Assembly (NCBI GenBank): GCA_020747065.1
Contig: JAGMVK010000013.1
Location: forward strand, 930,001-994,000
DNA: 64,000 bases
Origin: Cadophora sp. MPI-SDFR-AT-0126
Lineage: Eukaryota; Ascomycota; Leotiomycetes; Helotiales; Ploettnerulaceae
Direction of reading: 5' to 3'
Part shown: positions 34,858 through 46,162 of the stretch, in pieces
How the letters are laid out: each line of letters opens with the position of its first letter
How positions within the stretch are numbered: position 1 is the first letter of the stretch
The notes under the pieces: model-generated
Told to the model about the DNA's origin: nothing
The model's database searches: none
Seen by the model: the letters and a program-made list of their open reading frames with translations, nothing else
Program-made: the position numbers and the translations under genes

Positions 34858-36723
34858 ATGGTGATACGGCACACACCAATGGCCACTTCAACGGCTTCCG
34901 CACTCTCCTTCACCGAGTCTCTCAGCCTCCTTTCCCTAACCCTTGCCTGCATGGGCATTATCTCGAACACCTTTCGCGGCGATGGCGAGCCTCTCATCGC
35001 ATCACTAGCATTCAGCGGTATTGCATTTGCGGCGTCGTACTCGATGATAAGATGGCTGGGCCCGACGTTTATGAAGGCGGGCTTGAAAGGGAAGGATATG
35101 TCGAAGGTTCAGAAGAAGGAGATTCCTGAGACGATGGGTGCGGTCTGCGCGGTGGTTTATCTGCTGATGATCATTGTCTTTATACCGTTTCCGTTTTACA
35201 AGGATATTGTGGCTGCGACGTCCGGTGGTGGGAATCGGGATGTTGTTCTGGAGTTGGAGACTGTGCAGACTGGGAGATTTTTGCATAGGTTTCCACATAG
35301 CAAGGTATGGGAATTCCTGTTTGTTTAGTATTTTTGTTCTGTGCATTTCAAAGGAGCATTGCAAGATTTGAGTTTTGAAGTCAAATTCCTGGACAAGTGT
35401 TCTTCCAATTGGCAGTAGTTGTTTTTTTAATCCTTTCCTTCCAGCGGGACTGGTGTTACGGACTTCCAGACGGGAGATTTCCCACTTTTCTCGACACATA
35501 AGATGTTTGTGTACTCTCAAACTCCCTTTCTGCTCTTTTATCAATTGCAAGTCCAACTTGGTTCTTTGACATCGAGTCTGCCATGATCTTGCCTCTGGGC
35601 ATACATGGACATTGATGCTCCTGTCTTCACTGCGATGTAAGATAGCCAGTCAAACCCTACCCGTCGATCTCGGTCCCTTTTTCGTACCCCTCTCTTTACC
35701 CCTCGCTCTTCGCAAGCACTTATTCTTCAAATGTATGTTAACCTTCCACAGTTAGCATCCTACCTCTCAGCAATCCTCTCCCTCCAATCCGTCTGTATTC
35801 TCGGCGTGGGCGACGACCTCTTCGACATCCGCTGGCGACACAAATTCTTCATTCCCGGAATAGCCAGCATCCCCCTCCTGATAGTCTACTTCGTCGACTT
35901 CGGCGTCACGCAAATCGTCATCCCTATTCCCCTCCGCCCGTATCTAGGCGGACTTTTCGACCTCGGCTTCCTCTACTACGTCTATATGGCCGCCGTCGCC
36001 ATCTTCTGCCCCAACAGCATCAACATCCTCGCCGGCATAAACGGCATCGAGGTCTCGCAATCGCTGGTGATAGCCTTCCTACTCGTCATCAATGACGCTT
36101 TCTACCTGATTGGACCATTTCCCCCGCTGCACCCGGCTACGGACTCGCATCTCTTCTCACTGTACATGCTCCTCCCCTTCATCGGCGTCTCCCTCGCGCT
36201 TCTCTGCCATAATTGGTATCCCTCTAAAGTCTTCGTCGGAGACACGTACTGCTATTTCGCGGGCATGGTCTTCGCCGTCGTGGGTATCTGTGGGCACTTC
36301 TCGAAAACGCTACTCCTGCTCTTCATGCCCCAGATCTTCAACTTCGTCTACTCCGCTCCACAACTCTTCCGTCTGATACCATGTCCACGCCACAGGTTGC
36401 CACGATTCAATGCTCGCACGGGACTCATGGAAGCGTCTGTTACGGAGTACACGTACCCGCCGAAGAAGCACGTGGCGCTTATACTTACGGTGTTGCATAA
36501 GTTGGGACTGTTGAGAGTGGAGTGGAATGATGAGGGTGTGATAGTGACGAGTAGCAATTTCACGATTTTGAATCTGTGGTTGGTGTGGTGGGGTCCCAAG
36601 AGGGAAGATAGACTCGCATTGGAGATTCTGGCCATGCAGACTGTTGTGGGCTTATTTGGACTGTTCGTCAGGCATAATTTTGCCTTGTTGATTTTCGAGT
36701 CTGATAATTTGGGAAGTAAGTGA
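34858..36723 (+). CDS. ALG7: UDP-GlcNAc:dolichyl-phosphate GlcNAc-1-phosphotransferase
   Basis: Catalyses the first step of N-glycan assembly on dolichyl phosphate in the ER membrane; the eukaryotic tunicamycin target. Exons: 34858..35304 and 35752..36723, 472 aa (464 if the second ATG, MATSTAS, is used). The junction joins RFPHSK to LASYLSAILSLQSVCILG. Motifs are RWLGPTFMKAGLKGKDMSK, KKEIPETMGAVCAVVYLLMI, GVGDDLFDIRWRHKFFIPG (Asp-rich active site) and FGVTQIVIPIPLRPYLGG. Later come NILAGINGIEVSQSLVIAFL, CHNWYPSKVFVGDTYCYFAG, GICGHFSKTLLLLFMPQIFN and YSAPQLFRLIPCPRHRLP. About ten membrane helices are expected. The single intron is 447 nt, five to nine times longer than most introns here. Confidence 0.96.
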
Positions 36724-37212
36724 TGTGGCTTGGTTTTATAGAGGCAGTCTGAAGGCCGATTTGAGTGACATTACGAAGTGAAGGGAAGGGAAATAATGCC
36801 ATTCCTGTCGGGTATGTCCCTGTCTATGAGCTGGGACAGGAATAGAGTGGACGCAAATCTCAAAGATATGTGGCTGTATATGTATTTGTACATAATTACC
36901 TGTGTGGAAAGATGACTGAATATGTACAACACACTCACCTACTACAAGCATATCAAAATACCCAACGCAAGGTAGATCATAAGATCCAAAAGAAAACCAT
37001 TCAAACAATCTAAAACCTCCTTGCCTTCCTCTACCGACGGAACGCATCTTCCTCATTGAAAATGAAATAAAATCGTATCCCCAGCACGAACACACCAACA
37101 TAAAATCCTACCAACAAAAGCACTCCCACTATATATCTAATGGTAGAAGCAGAAAAGTCAAAAATTTAACAGAACGAAGATAATGCTGGCGTTCCATTCC
37201 AATGCCAAGCTT

Positions 37213-37234
37213 CCCCCCCCCCCCCCCCCCCCCC
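37213..37234. repeat. C22 homopolymer
   Basis: Twenty-two consecutive C on the plus strand between ALG7 and the SET gene. The exact count may be affected by sequencing error. Confidence 0.9.
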
Positions 37235-37387
37235 AACCACCAAACAACCAAAAATAATTGTGGCGATGTCTGCTTCCCAGTCGTCACGCCTCCGTACCCT
37301 GTGACTCATTACGTGAGGTACAAAAGTCAAGTGAAGTGAAGTGGATACACTCACCAGGCACCCACCCATGTATACGCGGGCGGGTGG

Positions 37388-37407
37388 CTCATGACAATAG
37401 TCATGAG
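37388..37407. repeat. Perfect inverted repeat CTCATGAC-AATA-GTCATGAG
   Basis: An 8-bp stem with a 4-nt loop. It could be a dyad-symmetric protein site or a hairpin in a transcript. It lies between two convergent genes, so a role in 3' processing is possible but unproven. Confidence 0.6.
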
Positions 37408-38020
37408 TAATCATTTCCTTGTCTTTTCCTCCACTTGTCGTATAAAGCTCTTACACCCCGCGCAACAGACAGAATTGTTTACTTTTGATTTGATTTGGAT
37501 TTGGATTTGATTCTTTTTGCCGTTGAGGCTTCTTCAACAGCTACTGTACAAACATGGGGTATTTTCACTCCCTCCCTCCATCTCTCTGTATGGGTCTCTC
37601 TCTACTCTCTCGTCGTCATCTCGGATACCGTATTGTATCGATCATATCCTTTCGTTCCCTATTCGTTCCACGAGAGCAACCCCAGCCCTAACCCCACCCT
37701 GCAGTGCTAACCAGTAAAGGATCAAACACATGAAAAACCGAGGTCAGTGTAGACCCAAGCAAGTTAAAAGAAGAGGCCTCCCTAATACGCCAACCAGCCA
37801 GCCCGCCAGACCAGCCAGTCCAGTCCAGAGACTATCCCAAGCCCCGTTTTGACCCCCATGGTAGTAGTAGCCATGCCGTGCCATCCCAGACCCGAAAAAC
37901 GCTCAAATCCCATAAACAAGAATCGGGACCACTAAAAATCGTCTGAAGAAAATGAAAAGAAAAATCTCAGGAGAGGCAATGACGACCAGCAAGAAACGCT
38001 GTGACGAAAATCTATGTATG

Positions 38021-41000
38021 TTACAACGCGCCATTAGACTTTTCTATTGGCGACGTATTCTGTAAAGGTTCCGAAGTTGGCCCAGCCACCGCTAAAGGGT
38101 TCACCGTCTTCTCTATCGCAGCTGGAGACTCGACTATTGCGGAGCCCTCCAGACCGCCTTGCGCCTTTACCTCCTCGATTGTTGATAAAGAGGGCTTGAG
38201 AGCCGCTGGTGCGAGGGTTGGACTGCTTCCTGGTGCAGACTTCGCTACAATGGAGGTGTCTGTTTTCTTTCTCCTGGCCGCATAGTCGCTCAAGGTGAGC
38301 TTCTTTGTCGTCTTGACTGGGCTTGGAATGATACCGTTGACAATAGTAGCACCAAGAGGAGGTGGAAAATGCCCAGTCCCGAATGGAGATTGCGCAGTCG
38401 AGGAAGCAGAGGACGGAGTTGCGGTACCAGTTCCCGAGAGCGGTGCCGACATATTAGGAGTGGAAAAGACAGGAGCCGGTGGCATTTGAACCCTCAAATC
38501 GGGAGACTTTTGCACTGGTACAGGGTTTGAGCCAACATTGTTGGATTGAGTAGGCCAAGGTGGTGGGGGAGGTTTGATGGTGGTGGCAGACGTAGCGGCT
38601 GGCGCATCGGTCATGGCTACATCTACGGAGCCGGGTATATCAACTGAAGGTGTTGAAGATGCAATGCTCATGTTCCGACCCTTCGTCTCGGTGGGCGATT
38701 GCGTTGGAGGGCGATCCTCATGGTATTGCGGATCTAAGTCCATAGACACCGTCGGAGACGCCCGCACGCCGCCGTCCTCACCACCATTCGAGGGACCAGC
38801 CTGCTGAGCGGCCCGTGCCTCTTGTTGCTTTTGTATATTGTGACGATTCCTCAGCAGACGCTTTGATAATGTCAAAATCGACCTCTTGGGCCTTGGAGCA
38901 GACTCGTTCCACCAGGCGTTCTCGACCTCCTCAGTCTGGGTGCTGGCCTCCACGTAGGTAGGCTTGGGATTGGCAGAGTTGTGCCGTGAGCGGTATGCTA
39001 ATGACTGGCCAGGGGAAGCGCGATTATCTGGGGAGCGGACGGCACCTGTTGGTGACGCTGTAGTAATTGGAGATCCAGAGGGTCGTCTTGATGCTGTACT
39101 CGCATCAACGTACTTGTGGGAACGAGAACCATTTGTAGGAGGTCCAGAGGCTTGCGAGATCGATGCCCGAGGTGCAACGGAGCGTTGGCGTGGTTTGGGC
39201 GTAGGATGAGCTCCGGCAGGGTGGGAGGATACAGACATGTTGGAGCCATCAGAAGCGCGTTTCTTCTTCCTCGGTGGCTGCCCTTGCTCCATCTTCCTGA
39301 AAGAGTCCTCAAGAGCTGCTAACTTTCTCTTTTCTCGCTCAGAGTTCTCTGTCAGGATACCATTGGGTTCACCATTATGTGATGGTGTCATGTCGCGACT
39401 GTGAGGTTTGCTTCGAACCGAGCCAGATACCGACCGGTTGTCTTCATCGTCGTACTGGTCACCTTGTCCTTCGCTCGCAGCTCGACTGTTTGTGGCATGG
39501 CCAGTACTTGTAGGAGAAACGTGGTTCTGCTTTGACTTTCGACCCTTCTTAGGCTTGATGCCGTTGGTCTGAGCATGCGATCTCCCGAGATAATCTCGAT
39601 GGAACCGAACAAACGCGCATTCAGTCCCGAGATCACACGCACAGCCGCCGTGATCGGAGAGAACGGTATACGCAAGCGTCGAGAGCGTTTCGTATTCCTC
39701 ATCAGTCATATCAGAGTGATCGGTGACCGGGCCCTCATCCTCTAGGCCTAGCAAACGCTTGTATCTATTGCCGTCTTCATTGTTGGGGAATCGAAAATCC
39801 CAGGGGATAGTAACCTGCTCATTGGCAGCCAAAGGCCGCTCACTTGTCAACCAGAAGTGGTATTCTGTATCGTGCGCTAGGAAGGATTCCATCGCCGTGT
39901 TGGGACGACAACTTCGCCGCACGTAACGAGACTCTGAGCCTTCCATCCTCATGTCAATGACCAAAGGTAATTGGGGATGGAAGAAGACAAATGGCTGAGG
40001 ATGGGCTGCCTCTGCCCAACGATTTGTAGGGTCGTTGCAGTAATCTACCTGGAATGTGATGACACCATGCATAGGGCATATTCGTCCGGCTTCAGAAAGA
40101 TGGGTTGTGTTACGTACAGACCGCCAGGTAAGTGTCGGGCCTTGCTCCTGGGGAACTTTCTTGGTCTCAATGCGTAGAGCGGGCCATTTCAAGGTCTCCA
40201 CGGGAACTTTGAGAACTTGAAAGACATCCTTCTTGACGACATTGGCGTCCTCCTTTAGTTTGTCAGGACTTCTGAGCCAAGTCGCGATTCGGTTCGATAC
40301 ATCCAGGCTTGCAAAGGCATCAGATGTAGTGATGTTGACAGAATCATCGCCATCGTAAAGGGTTAGGAATCGAGCGTTGTAATCATGGATACGAACGTCG
40401 CCAACTTCGGGAGGTGTATGTGCGGGACTCGGAGGATGGCCATGATTGTGCGGTCTAGCATTTAAGGGAGGACTACGCTTCATCTGAGAGCTGACAGATT
40501 GACTCGGCCGATGACCTTTCGACTTCTTTGTGTGAGGGTGGTGGTCTGAGGGACTGCCATGTTTGTGATGATCGTGATCATGATGACCATTTACTTGAAG
40601 ATCCGATGGCTTCGACTTCTTCTTGTGGCTTTTCGAGGGTGGCCGTTTTGTTTTCTTGTCCGGGCTATCATTGATGGCTTTGTTCTGCCGTTGCAGTCGC
40701 TGTCGCTCGGTCGCATGCCGCCGGTCTAATGTTAACGGTCGCGGTTTGCAGTCAGCACAAGAATGATCGAACTCCTCTCGCGACGCATCATCAACTTGGC
40801 CGGGATAAAAGCACTCTATGTGCTGCCATGTATCGCACTTTTCGCAATAAATTGTATTTCCGTCGTCGTCGAGGTAATCGCAGATGCATTTGATGGTGTA
40901 AGGCTCCTCCTCTGCGGCCTCGATGACGGGACGCGCATCGCTGCCGGAATTCAAAGCTGCTGGATGGAAAGCCGTCTGAATCGGAGTCGCGATCTGCGTT

Positions 41001-41029
41001 GAGATTGAAAGGGGCCTTTCTGTCATCAT
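38021..41029 (-). CDS. SET3: PHD finger and SET domain protein, Set3/MLL5 type
   Basis: Subunit-type chromatin protein resembling yeast Set3, scaffold of the Set3C histone deacetylase complex. The PHD finger reads H3K4 methylation, while the SET domain in this group is generally not an active methyltransferase. Single open frame, 1002 aa. PHD finger at residues ~48-95: KCICDYL, IYCEKCDTWQHIECFYPG and SCADCKP form the C4HC3 pattern. A basic and His-rich linker (residues ~105-200) follows. SET domain ~280-415: GVITFQVDYCNDPTNRWAEA, HPQPFVFFHPQLPLVIDMRM, ESRYVRRSCRPNTAMESFLA and ANEQVTIPWDFRF. The RRSCRPN version of the SET NHSCxPN box is typical of Set3. The C-terminal half is Ser/Pro-rich, disordered and probably a binding platform. 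The call is to the Set3/Set4 group. Confidence 0.92.
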   Translation of the reverse strand: MMTERPLSISTQIATPIQTAFHPAALNSGSDARPVIEAAEEEPYTIKCICDYLDDDGNTIYCEKCDTWQHIECFYPGQVDDASREEFDHSCADCKPRPLTLDRRHATERQRLQRQNKAINDSPDKKTKRPPSKSHKKKSKPSDLQVNGHHDHDHHKHGSPSDHHPHTKKSKGHRPSQSVSSQMKRSPPLNARPHNHGHPPSPAHTPPEVGDVRIHDYNARFLTLYDGDDSVNITTSDAFASLDVSNRIATWLRSPDKLKEDANVVKKDVFQVLKVPVETLKWPALRIETKKVPQEQGPTLTWRSVRNTTHLSEAGRICPMHGVITFQVDYCNDPTNRWAEAAHPQPFVFFHPQLPLVIDMRMEGSESRYVRRSCRPNTAMESFLAHDTEYHFWLTSERPLAANEQVTIPWDFRFPNNEDGNRYKRLLGLEDEGPVTDHSDMTDEEYETLSTLAYTVLSDHGGCACDLGTECAFVRFHRDYLGRSHAQTNGIKPKKGRKSKQNHVSPTSTGHATNSRAASEGQGDQYDDEDNRSVSGSVRSKPHSRDMTPSHNGEPNGILTENSEREKRKLAALEDSFRKMEQGQPPRKKKRASDGSNMSVSSHPAGAHPTPKPRQRSVAPRASISQASGPPTNGSRSHKYVDASTASRRPSGSPITTASPTGAVRSPDNRASPGQSLAYRSRHNSANPKPTYVEASTQTEEVENAWWNESAPRPKRSILTLSKRLLRNRHNIQKQQEARAAQQAGPSNGGEDGGVRASPTVSMDLDPQYHEDRPPTQSPTETKGRNMSIASSTPSVDIPGSVDVAMTDAPAATSATTIKPPPPPWPTQSNNVGSNPVPVQKSPDLRVQMPPAPVFSTPNMSAPLSGTGTATPSSASSTAQSPFGTGHFPPPLGATIVNGIIPSPVKTTKKLTLSDYAARRKKTDTSIVAKSAPGSSPTLAPAALKPSLSTIEEVKAQGGLEGSAIVESPAAIEKTVNPLAVAGPTSEPLQNTSPIEKSNGAL

Positions 41030-42408
41030 CTAGCAGGAGCCTCCAGGTGGCTGTACAAGTGGGAGGTTCAAGGTGAGTTCACTGATCCCTTGGCCTGAGT
41101 CGCATGACGAAGACGGCCGCGACTCGATTGAAAGAGGTGTCGCAGAGCGAACAAAGGTTGCGAGAACGATAACGGCTGTCATCAGTTGTTGGAAAAGACT
41201 GTAGAAGCTTCCTGTCACGGAATCTAGTCGACGTGGTGGACTCGAGCTACGGAGAGGTCGGAGACGACACAGGCAATTCAACGATTGTGACCCCCTTCCA
41301 GAGGATGTATATGGCCGTCAACGATGCAGTGCTTATCGTAGATCGAGATGTAGGACCTGTTATCGACTCGAGGGTGCGAGAGAAGACTCTTCAAGGCTGG
41401 TGGAGGCGAAGGGCGTGAGCATGAAAGAGGAGATCTCGAAGACGAGGAGGGTCGTTGAGGTTGACGAATCGCTGTTGTGAGATGTTGATAATCCCGAGGA
41501 GTCCTGTACCTAGACAAAAGCTGGATGAGAAGTACCTAGGGATTGTTGAAGTGAATGGCTTCAGTTGAGAGCAGACAGTAAAATGGTGATGTGAATGCGA
41601 GGAGAGAGAGAGAGGGGGAGACGAGATGGTGAGTGGCCCTTCCTCAGGAAAGAGCGACCTAGCGAACTGAGCCTGGCCGCTTTTGGCACAGGGCCTTGAG
41701 AGCTACGGCAGTCGACAACAACCGGCTTATCAGAATACGGTAGTCTCGAGTAAGTGCGTGTGGTACGGTACTAGGCGCACTTTTCTACCGTGCCGTGCCC
41801 TGTGCTCTGCTCAACTCGACTCACCTCACCGTACGGTACCGTCAGGCCAGCCAGGCTGCAGGACAGCTCAGCTCAGCTCATCTCGTCTCAACCATAGGCA
41901 CTTGCTGTTGTTGTGGTGATAGTGCAGTGACAGAAGTCGACAGATATCTGGGCAATGCTGGCTGTATGTCGCAAGCTATTCTGATAGAATGCCGATGTTC
42001 TGTTGCATCTATCAGTGATAGCAGGGCAGACTTTGACTTACCTCGCCAGTTGCCAGTTACCAGTGCCGATACTGCTGTTCGCAGCTGAGCTCTGCTGTGC
42101 TGTGCTTGCTGTCTGTGAAAGAGGGGAAGGGAGGGATGAGATGATGGAGAGTTGTGAGTGAGCGAGTGAGTGAGAGGAGGAGTCGGGAAAGGCAGAATGA
42201 CGAACAGTGCATTGCAGGCATGCTAGGCCTTGTAGCAGACGGCATTGTGCTCTCAAAGCGGCGAGATATGCTTGAACCAAGGGCGTTCTGGTGGTAGCGT
42301 CGAGGCCAGCATCCAATCATCATCGCCTTCTCTTAGTGTGCACTCGGCGCGACTGAGAAATGGATGCCGCTGCCTGAATTTGAGCCAGGGCGGGCGTCGT
42401 AGTGCAGA

Positions 42409-42450
42409 CAGGGCAGGGCAGGGCAGAGCAGAGCAAAGCAGAGCAGAGAG
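42409..42450. repeat. Short tandem (GGGCA)n/(GAGCA)n repeat
   Basis: Five-base units GGGCA then GAGCA run in tandem with small variations. Probably a simple-sequence repeat without coding role. Confidence 0.7.
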
Positions 42451-43100
42451 GCGAGGGATGGTCAGGAATTGCAGCTGCGACTTCGGCAGGCTCTGGTATG
42501 GCGGCGGACAATAAGAAAGGCATGATAAGTCTGTTGTCGAAGAGGGCTTCCGCGACTTTGAGTAGAAAAGCAGTCTTGGTTCGACTTTCTTCGTCAAAAA
42601 TCGAGGCTATCGAGCCTTTACGTAGAATAGTGGACCTTTCTTTCGTGTGTCGATAAGGGGAAACACTAGCGGCGACTTAGAAGAACTTCAACTCGGTCAC
42701 GTGTGTATCTATATTTGTTTCGAACAGTCAGGGGCAGGGCTTCCAAGTCTGGACCCTTTGGCTTTGGGTTTGGATAAGATTCACATGGGTCCCTGGACGA
42801 ATGATATCAATGAAGCTTCAATCCAAAGTAATTAAGTAAAGTAAGTACCTCTAGCTGAGCAAGATAAATGAATGAACGAGTCCCTCAAGCTGTGTTCGTG
42901 CAGCATCTGCTTCCCCAGCGCCGCCTTAAACCTCACCATACCACACCGCAGCTGCGCCCTCACCTGCACTTTGCCAGTCCAATACCAACCCACCCAGCAA
43001 GGCAACTTGACCCCTGCCCGCGTTCGCGCACGGAAGCACAAGTAAACATCCGCGCCCTCATGCAATTTAACAATTTTATATCGGACTTCCTGAGCCTCAC

Positions 43101-43140
43101 TCACTCACTTCCTCCCTAATTCACTCACTTCCTCCCTAAT
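43101..43140. repeat. Perfect 20-bp tandem duplication
   Basis: TCACTCACTTCCTCCCTAAT occurs twice head-to-tail, followed by a further partial TCACT. It ends 53 nt before the sterol isomerase ATG, so it lies in the leader or core promoter and is pyrimidine-rich. Confidence 0.9.
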
Positions 43141-43193
43141 TCACTGCCCACTCAAACCCACCACTCCTCCAACATCCAAGCCCATCCTCAAGA

Positions 43194-44172
43194 ATGGGCA
43201 TCTCAGAAGCCATCCCCGATGCAGCAATCGCACACCCCTACTTCCCCCAAAGCGTCAACCTCTCAGGCGGAACCTACCTCCCCAACGACTGGGATGTCGT
43301 GACCTTAATCGCAGTCTTCGGCTTAGGCTGGGCAGCCATAATGTCCGTCACGCTTCTCATCGTCAAGAAAATCAATCCCGGTCTGAAAAAGGCGGATCGC
43401 GCTTTGGTGTTGTGGTTTGTACTTTGTTAGTCTACCTCACATCTATATCATCAAGAGAGGTAGCTTGAGCTATGCATGGAATTGACTAACTGACTGTTGT
43501 GGGGGAGGTTTCAGGCGGTGCGATTCATCTCTTCTTCGAAGGATACTTCATGTATAACCACCACCGGATGGCCAGCATGAACGATTTCTTCGGGCAGCTG
43601 TGGAAGGAATACGCGTTGTCCGATTCGCGATACATGGCATCCGATCCTTTCGTCCTGTGTATGGAGTCCTGGACCGCTGTAAGCCCACCCCCCATCCCAT
43701 AAATCAAAATCAAAATCAAAACATAAACATAAACACCAACCGTGAACCTCACACCCCTCTCCTCAATAGATCTTCTGGGGCCCCCTCTCCTTCCTCACAG
43801 CCCTCCTCATAACCACCAACTCGCCCTACCGCCACCCCGTGCAAGCCCTCGTCTCTACAGGGCAGTTCTACGGCGATGTCTTGTACTATACGACCAGTCT
43901 CTTCGATGACATCTACAAGCAGCAGAGGCATTACCGGCCGGAACCGTACTACTTCTGGTTTTATTTCGTATTTATGAATGGGGCTTGGATTGTTATTCCT
44001 TTGTGTGAGTTGTTGAGAATTCTGGATTTCGTTTTGGGGAAAGGATGCGAATGAGTGAGTGGGTGAGAAGAATGCTGATGGTGATTTAGGTTGTGTCTTT
44101 AGTAGTATGAGAGCGACTGGGAAGGCGTTCGCTGTTGCGCAGAAGGTTGAGCAGGGGAAGAAAAAGTCGTGA
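43194..44172 (+). CDS. C-8 sterol isomerase of the EBP (emopamil-binding) family
   Basis: Predicted 3-beta-hydroxysteroid Delta8-Delta7 isomerase of the ER membrane, acting in sterol synthesis. This is the EBP/EXPERA type, unrelated in fold to Erg2. Exons: 43194..43425, 43515..43678, 43770..44004, 44090..44172; 237 aa. Splicing at 43425/43515 restores WFVLCGGAIHLFFEGYFMYN. EBP active-site residues are present: His83 and Glu87 (HLFFE), Glu129 and Thr132 (CMESWTAIFWGP), and Asn203 and Trp206 (FMNGAWIVIP). Also characteristic are LWKEYALSDSRY and STGQFYGDVLYYTTSLFDD. Four to five transmembrane helices are expected. The C-terminus KVEQGKKKS is a lysine-rich ER-retention-like tail. A bona fide Erg2 may exist elsewhere in the genome, so its exact sterol substrate is open. 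Confidence 0.92.
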
Positions 44173-44569
44173 TTATCGATAATGCTAGAACGTCTTTCCA
44201 TAGAGCAGTTTTGACAGTACGCATAGACAGTAGGTAGAGTGTGCAATCGGAACTTGCTTCTCGACTAGAGAACTGGAGTCGAAGACAGGGTAAAATGTAC
44301 AGTAGAAGAAGTTAGAGAGAATAGACTAATAATTGCATACTGTATCAAAGAGAAAGAGTTGAAAAGTTCGTTCTTTTGTTCAAATGGTGTACCTCGTGAT
44401 TGGCTATCAAGGCCTTTTGTTGACTTGGTGTTTCATCTCTCTTCGGTTACACCCTAAGCTCCTCCACTTATCAACAAACCACTCAATCTTCCCTTCATCA
44501 ATCCACCTATTCCCATTTTTTTTCACACCCCCCTCTCCTCACCACCTTTCGCACTTCATTCTCCCACAA
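44173..44569. other. Intergenic, convergent
   Basis: A 397-nt spacer between the 3' ends of the isomerase and bZIP genes. It contains pyrimidine tracts (TTTTTTTTCACACCCCCC). No gene. Confidence 0.45.
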
Positions 44570-46162
44570 TCAACAAAGCAATAACCGCCACTTAACCTTA
44601 AACCACCCCGCCACAGTCCAACTCCTAGCATCCCACGGCTGGCCCCCACCACCTCCATACTCATCCCTCTTACACATTAACCCGCCCATTACGATATCCA
44701 ATTTCAGTTCTCGGGGGTCGAAGAGTCTTGGGTTCGTGTTTGCCCCTGTAGTAACCACAAAGATCAACACATCAGTAATAAACTTCCTCAAAGCTATCTC
44801 AACATAAGAGTCCCAAGTACACTACACTCAAACGGACTCCACTATAGTCGAAAAAAAGTACCGAGCGAATTATCCAGAGAGATAAAACAAATAAAAACTC
44901 ACAAGCAACCCCCCTCTCCCTCAACCTCGGAAACGGCAACAGATCCAAATACGCATGATGTCTAAACAGCACCTGCGGCAGCGTCGGCCTTAAATGCGGC
45001 GGGTAATTGCTCGGCAGCGCGGCCATCAGCGCGGCCGTCGACGTCGAGGTGTTGGTGGCTCGGTAGAAGGGCGAGAGGGGCGCGTTGGTGAGGAGTTCGT
45101 GGCGGGCGATGGAGAGGGCGCGGGCGTTGTGGATGAAGGCGGAGATTATGCTGGTTTGGTAGGGGGTTAGGAGGTTGAGGTAGGGGGAGGGGATTGTGGG
45201 TTTGGGGTAAGGATGAGAGGGAGAGGATGAGTGCCAGAGGGTGAGGGTGGCGAGGTGACGGTGTTGGGAGGATGGGGTGGTAGGTGGATCTTGAGGTGTG
45301 GAATTTTGAGGGATAAAATCTTGGGACAGTAGTGAAGGTCCTTCGAAAGTAGAGGGAGTGGTTAGATAGTGATGAGAGGTTGAAGGGTCCTGATACGAGT
45401 CGAGTGTATCAATTCCTGGCGGCAGAGGGGGTTGTCCCAGGAAGCTAATCTGTGTATCCTCGATTTGGAATGAAGAGACTGGAATTGACTGAGCAATGGG
45501 ATCGAACACCGTTCCAGGAGTATCATAAGCTACAGGCCCACTAGAATAGTCCGCCGCCAAAGGAGAGGCACCAATTTCAAGGCTGCTATATGCGCCGAAA
45601 TCTGTAAATGGGATGTCCAGGAGCCCAAAAGGCGGATGTTTGTCAACAGCTGTGTCAACATCGGCGATAAACCTGGCAGTAGATAACGTTGCTTCGTATA
45701 CATCATCGGGACTAAGAGTCTCGGCTGGTACTTCAGACCAGGGGATGGATCTAGATACTGTTGGTTCCTGGAGCAAATGCACTTGCTCTTGGTCTACATC
45801 GATGCCAGGCTGGGATTCGGTAGTGTTTGGTGATTGGTCTTGAGTAGAGTCGGGGACAAGATTGCCGCTCGCTACCCCTGACCTGTTGTCCACCTCATCA
45901 AGTAGCCGAGGCTGGCGAGGCCGAAGCTCATGCAGTCTATGGGATGAACCCTTGACGCCTTGTGCAGCCTTGGCGATATCTTTCTGTCTCTGACCTTTAC
46001 TTAGGGATCAGCTGCGTCCTGGTTTGGAGTAGACTGGAGTGGTCTGGACTTACGAAATGCTCTCTGTGCTAATCTATTCTGTGCTTTCCTCGCATCTGTG
46101 AGCACTCTCTTCTTCCGCTGTTCGCCCTGAATCATCCCAGCCTGAACGACTGTCTCGCTCAT
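44570..46162 (-). CDS. bZIP transcription factor with DUF3425 domain
   Basis: Fungal nuclear regulator. Exons: complement(44570..44793, 44903..45994, 46054..46162); 474 aa. The start MSETVVQAGMIQGEQ leads straight into a bZIP basic region, KRVLTDARKAQNRLAQRAFR then QRQKDIAKAAQG, spliced across a 59-nt intron. The leucine-zipper part is short. The middle (~80-280) is acidic and Ser/Pro-rich, probably activating. The DUF3425 domain is C-terminal: LNLLTPYQTSIISAFIHNAR, LSIARHELL, HLRPTLPQVLFRHHAYLDLL, PFPRLRERGVASLRKFITD and the terminal QPWDARSWTVAGWF box. The last intron (44794-44902, GTGAGT donor) is needed to reach that box. Proteins of this class often govern stress responses or secondary metabolism. 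It is divergent from the NmrA-like gene. Confidence 0.88.

Larger units (their letters stand above)
36724..38020. other. Intergenic, convergent ALG7 / SET gene
   Basis: A 1.3-kb spacer at two 3' ends. It carries a 22-nt C homopolymer at 37213-37234 and a perfect 8-bp inverted repeat with 4-nt loop at 37388-37407. TGACTCA occurs at 37302-37308. Much of it is pyrimidine-rich. No gene is seen. Confidence 0.5.
41030..43193. promoter_or_regulatory. Long divergent spacer, SET3-type gene / sterol isomerase
   Basis: A 2.16-kb region between two start codons facing away from each other, rich in simple sequence. It contains GGTACGGTACC/GTACGG-type palindromes near 41760-41850, CTCAGCTCAGCTCAT near 41868, GGCAG/AGCAG repeats at 42409-42450 and a perfect 20-bp tandem duplication at 43101-43140. 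Short ORFs in it have low-complexity translations. Long leaders and several start sites for the chromatin gene are likely. Confidence 0.5.

Noticed and set aside
38998..40177. Several 60-105-codon frames within the SET gene, on both strands
   Set aside because: They are shadow frames of the 1002-codon gene, with no motifs and compositions typical of antisense translations.
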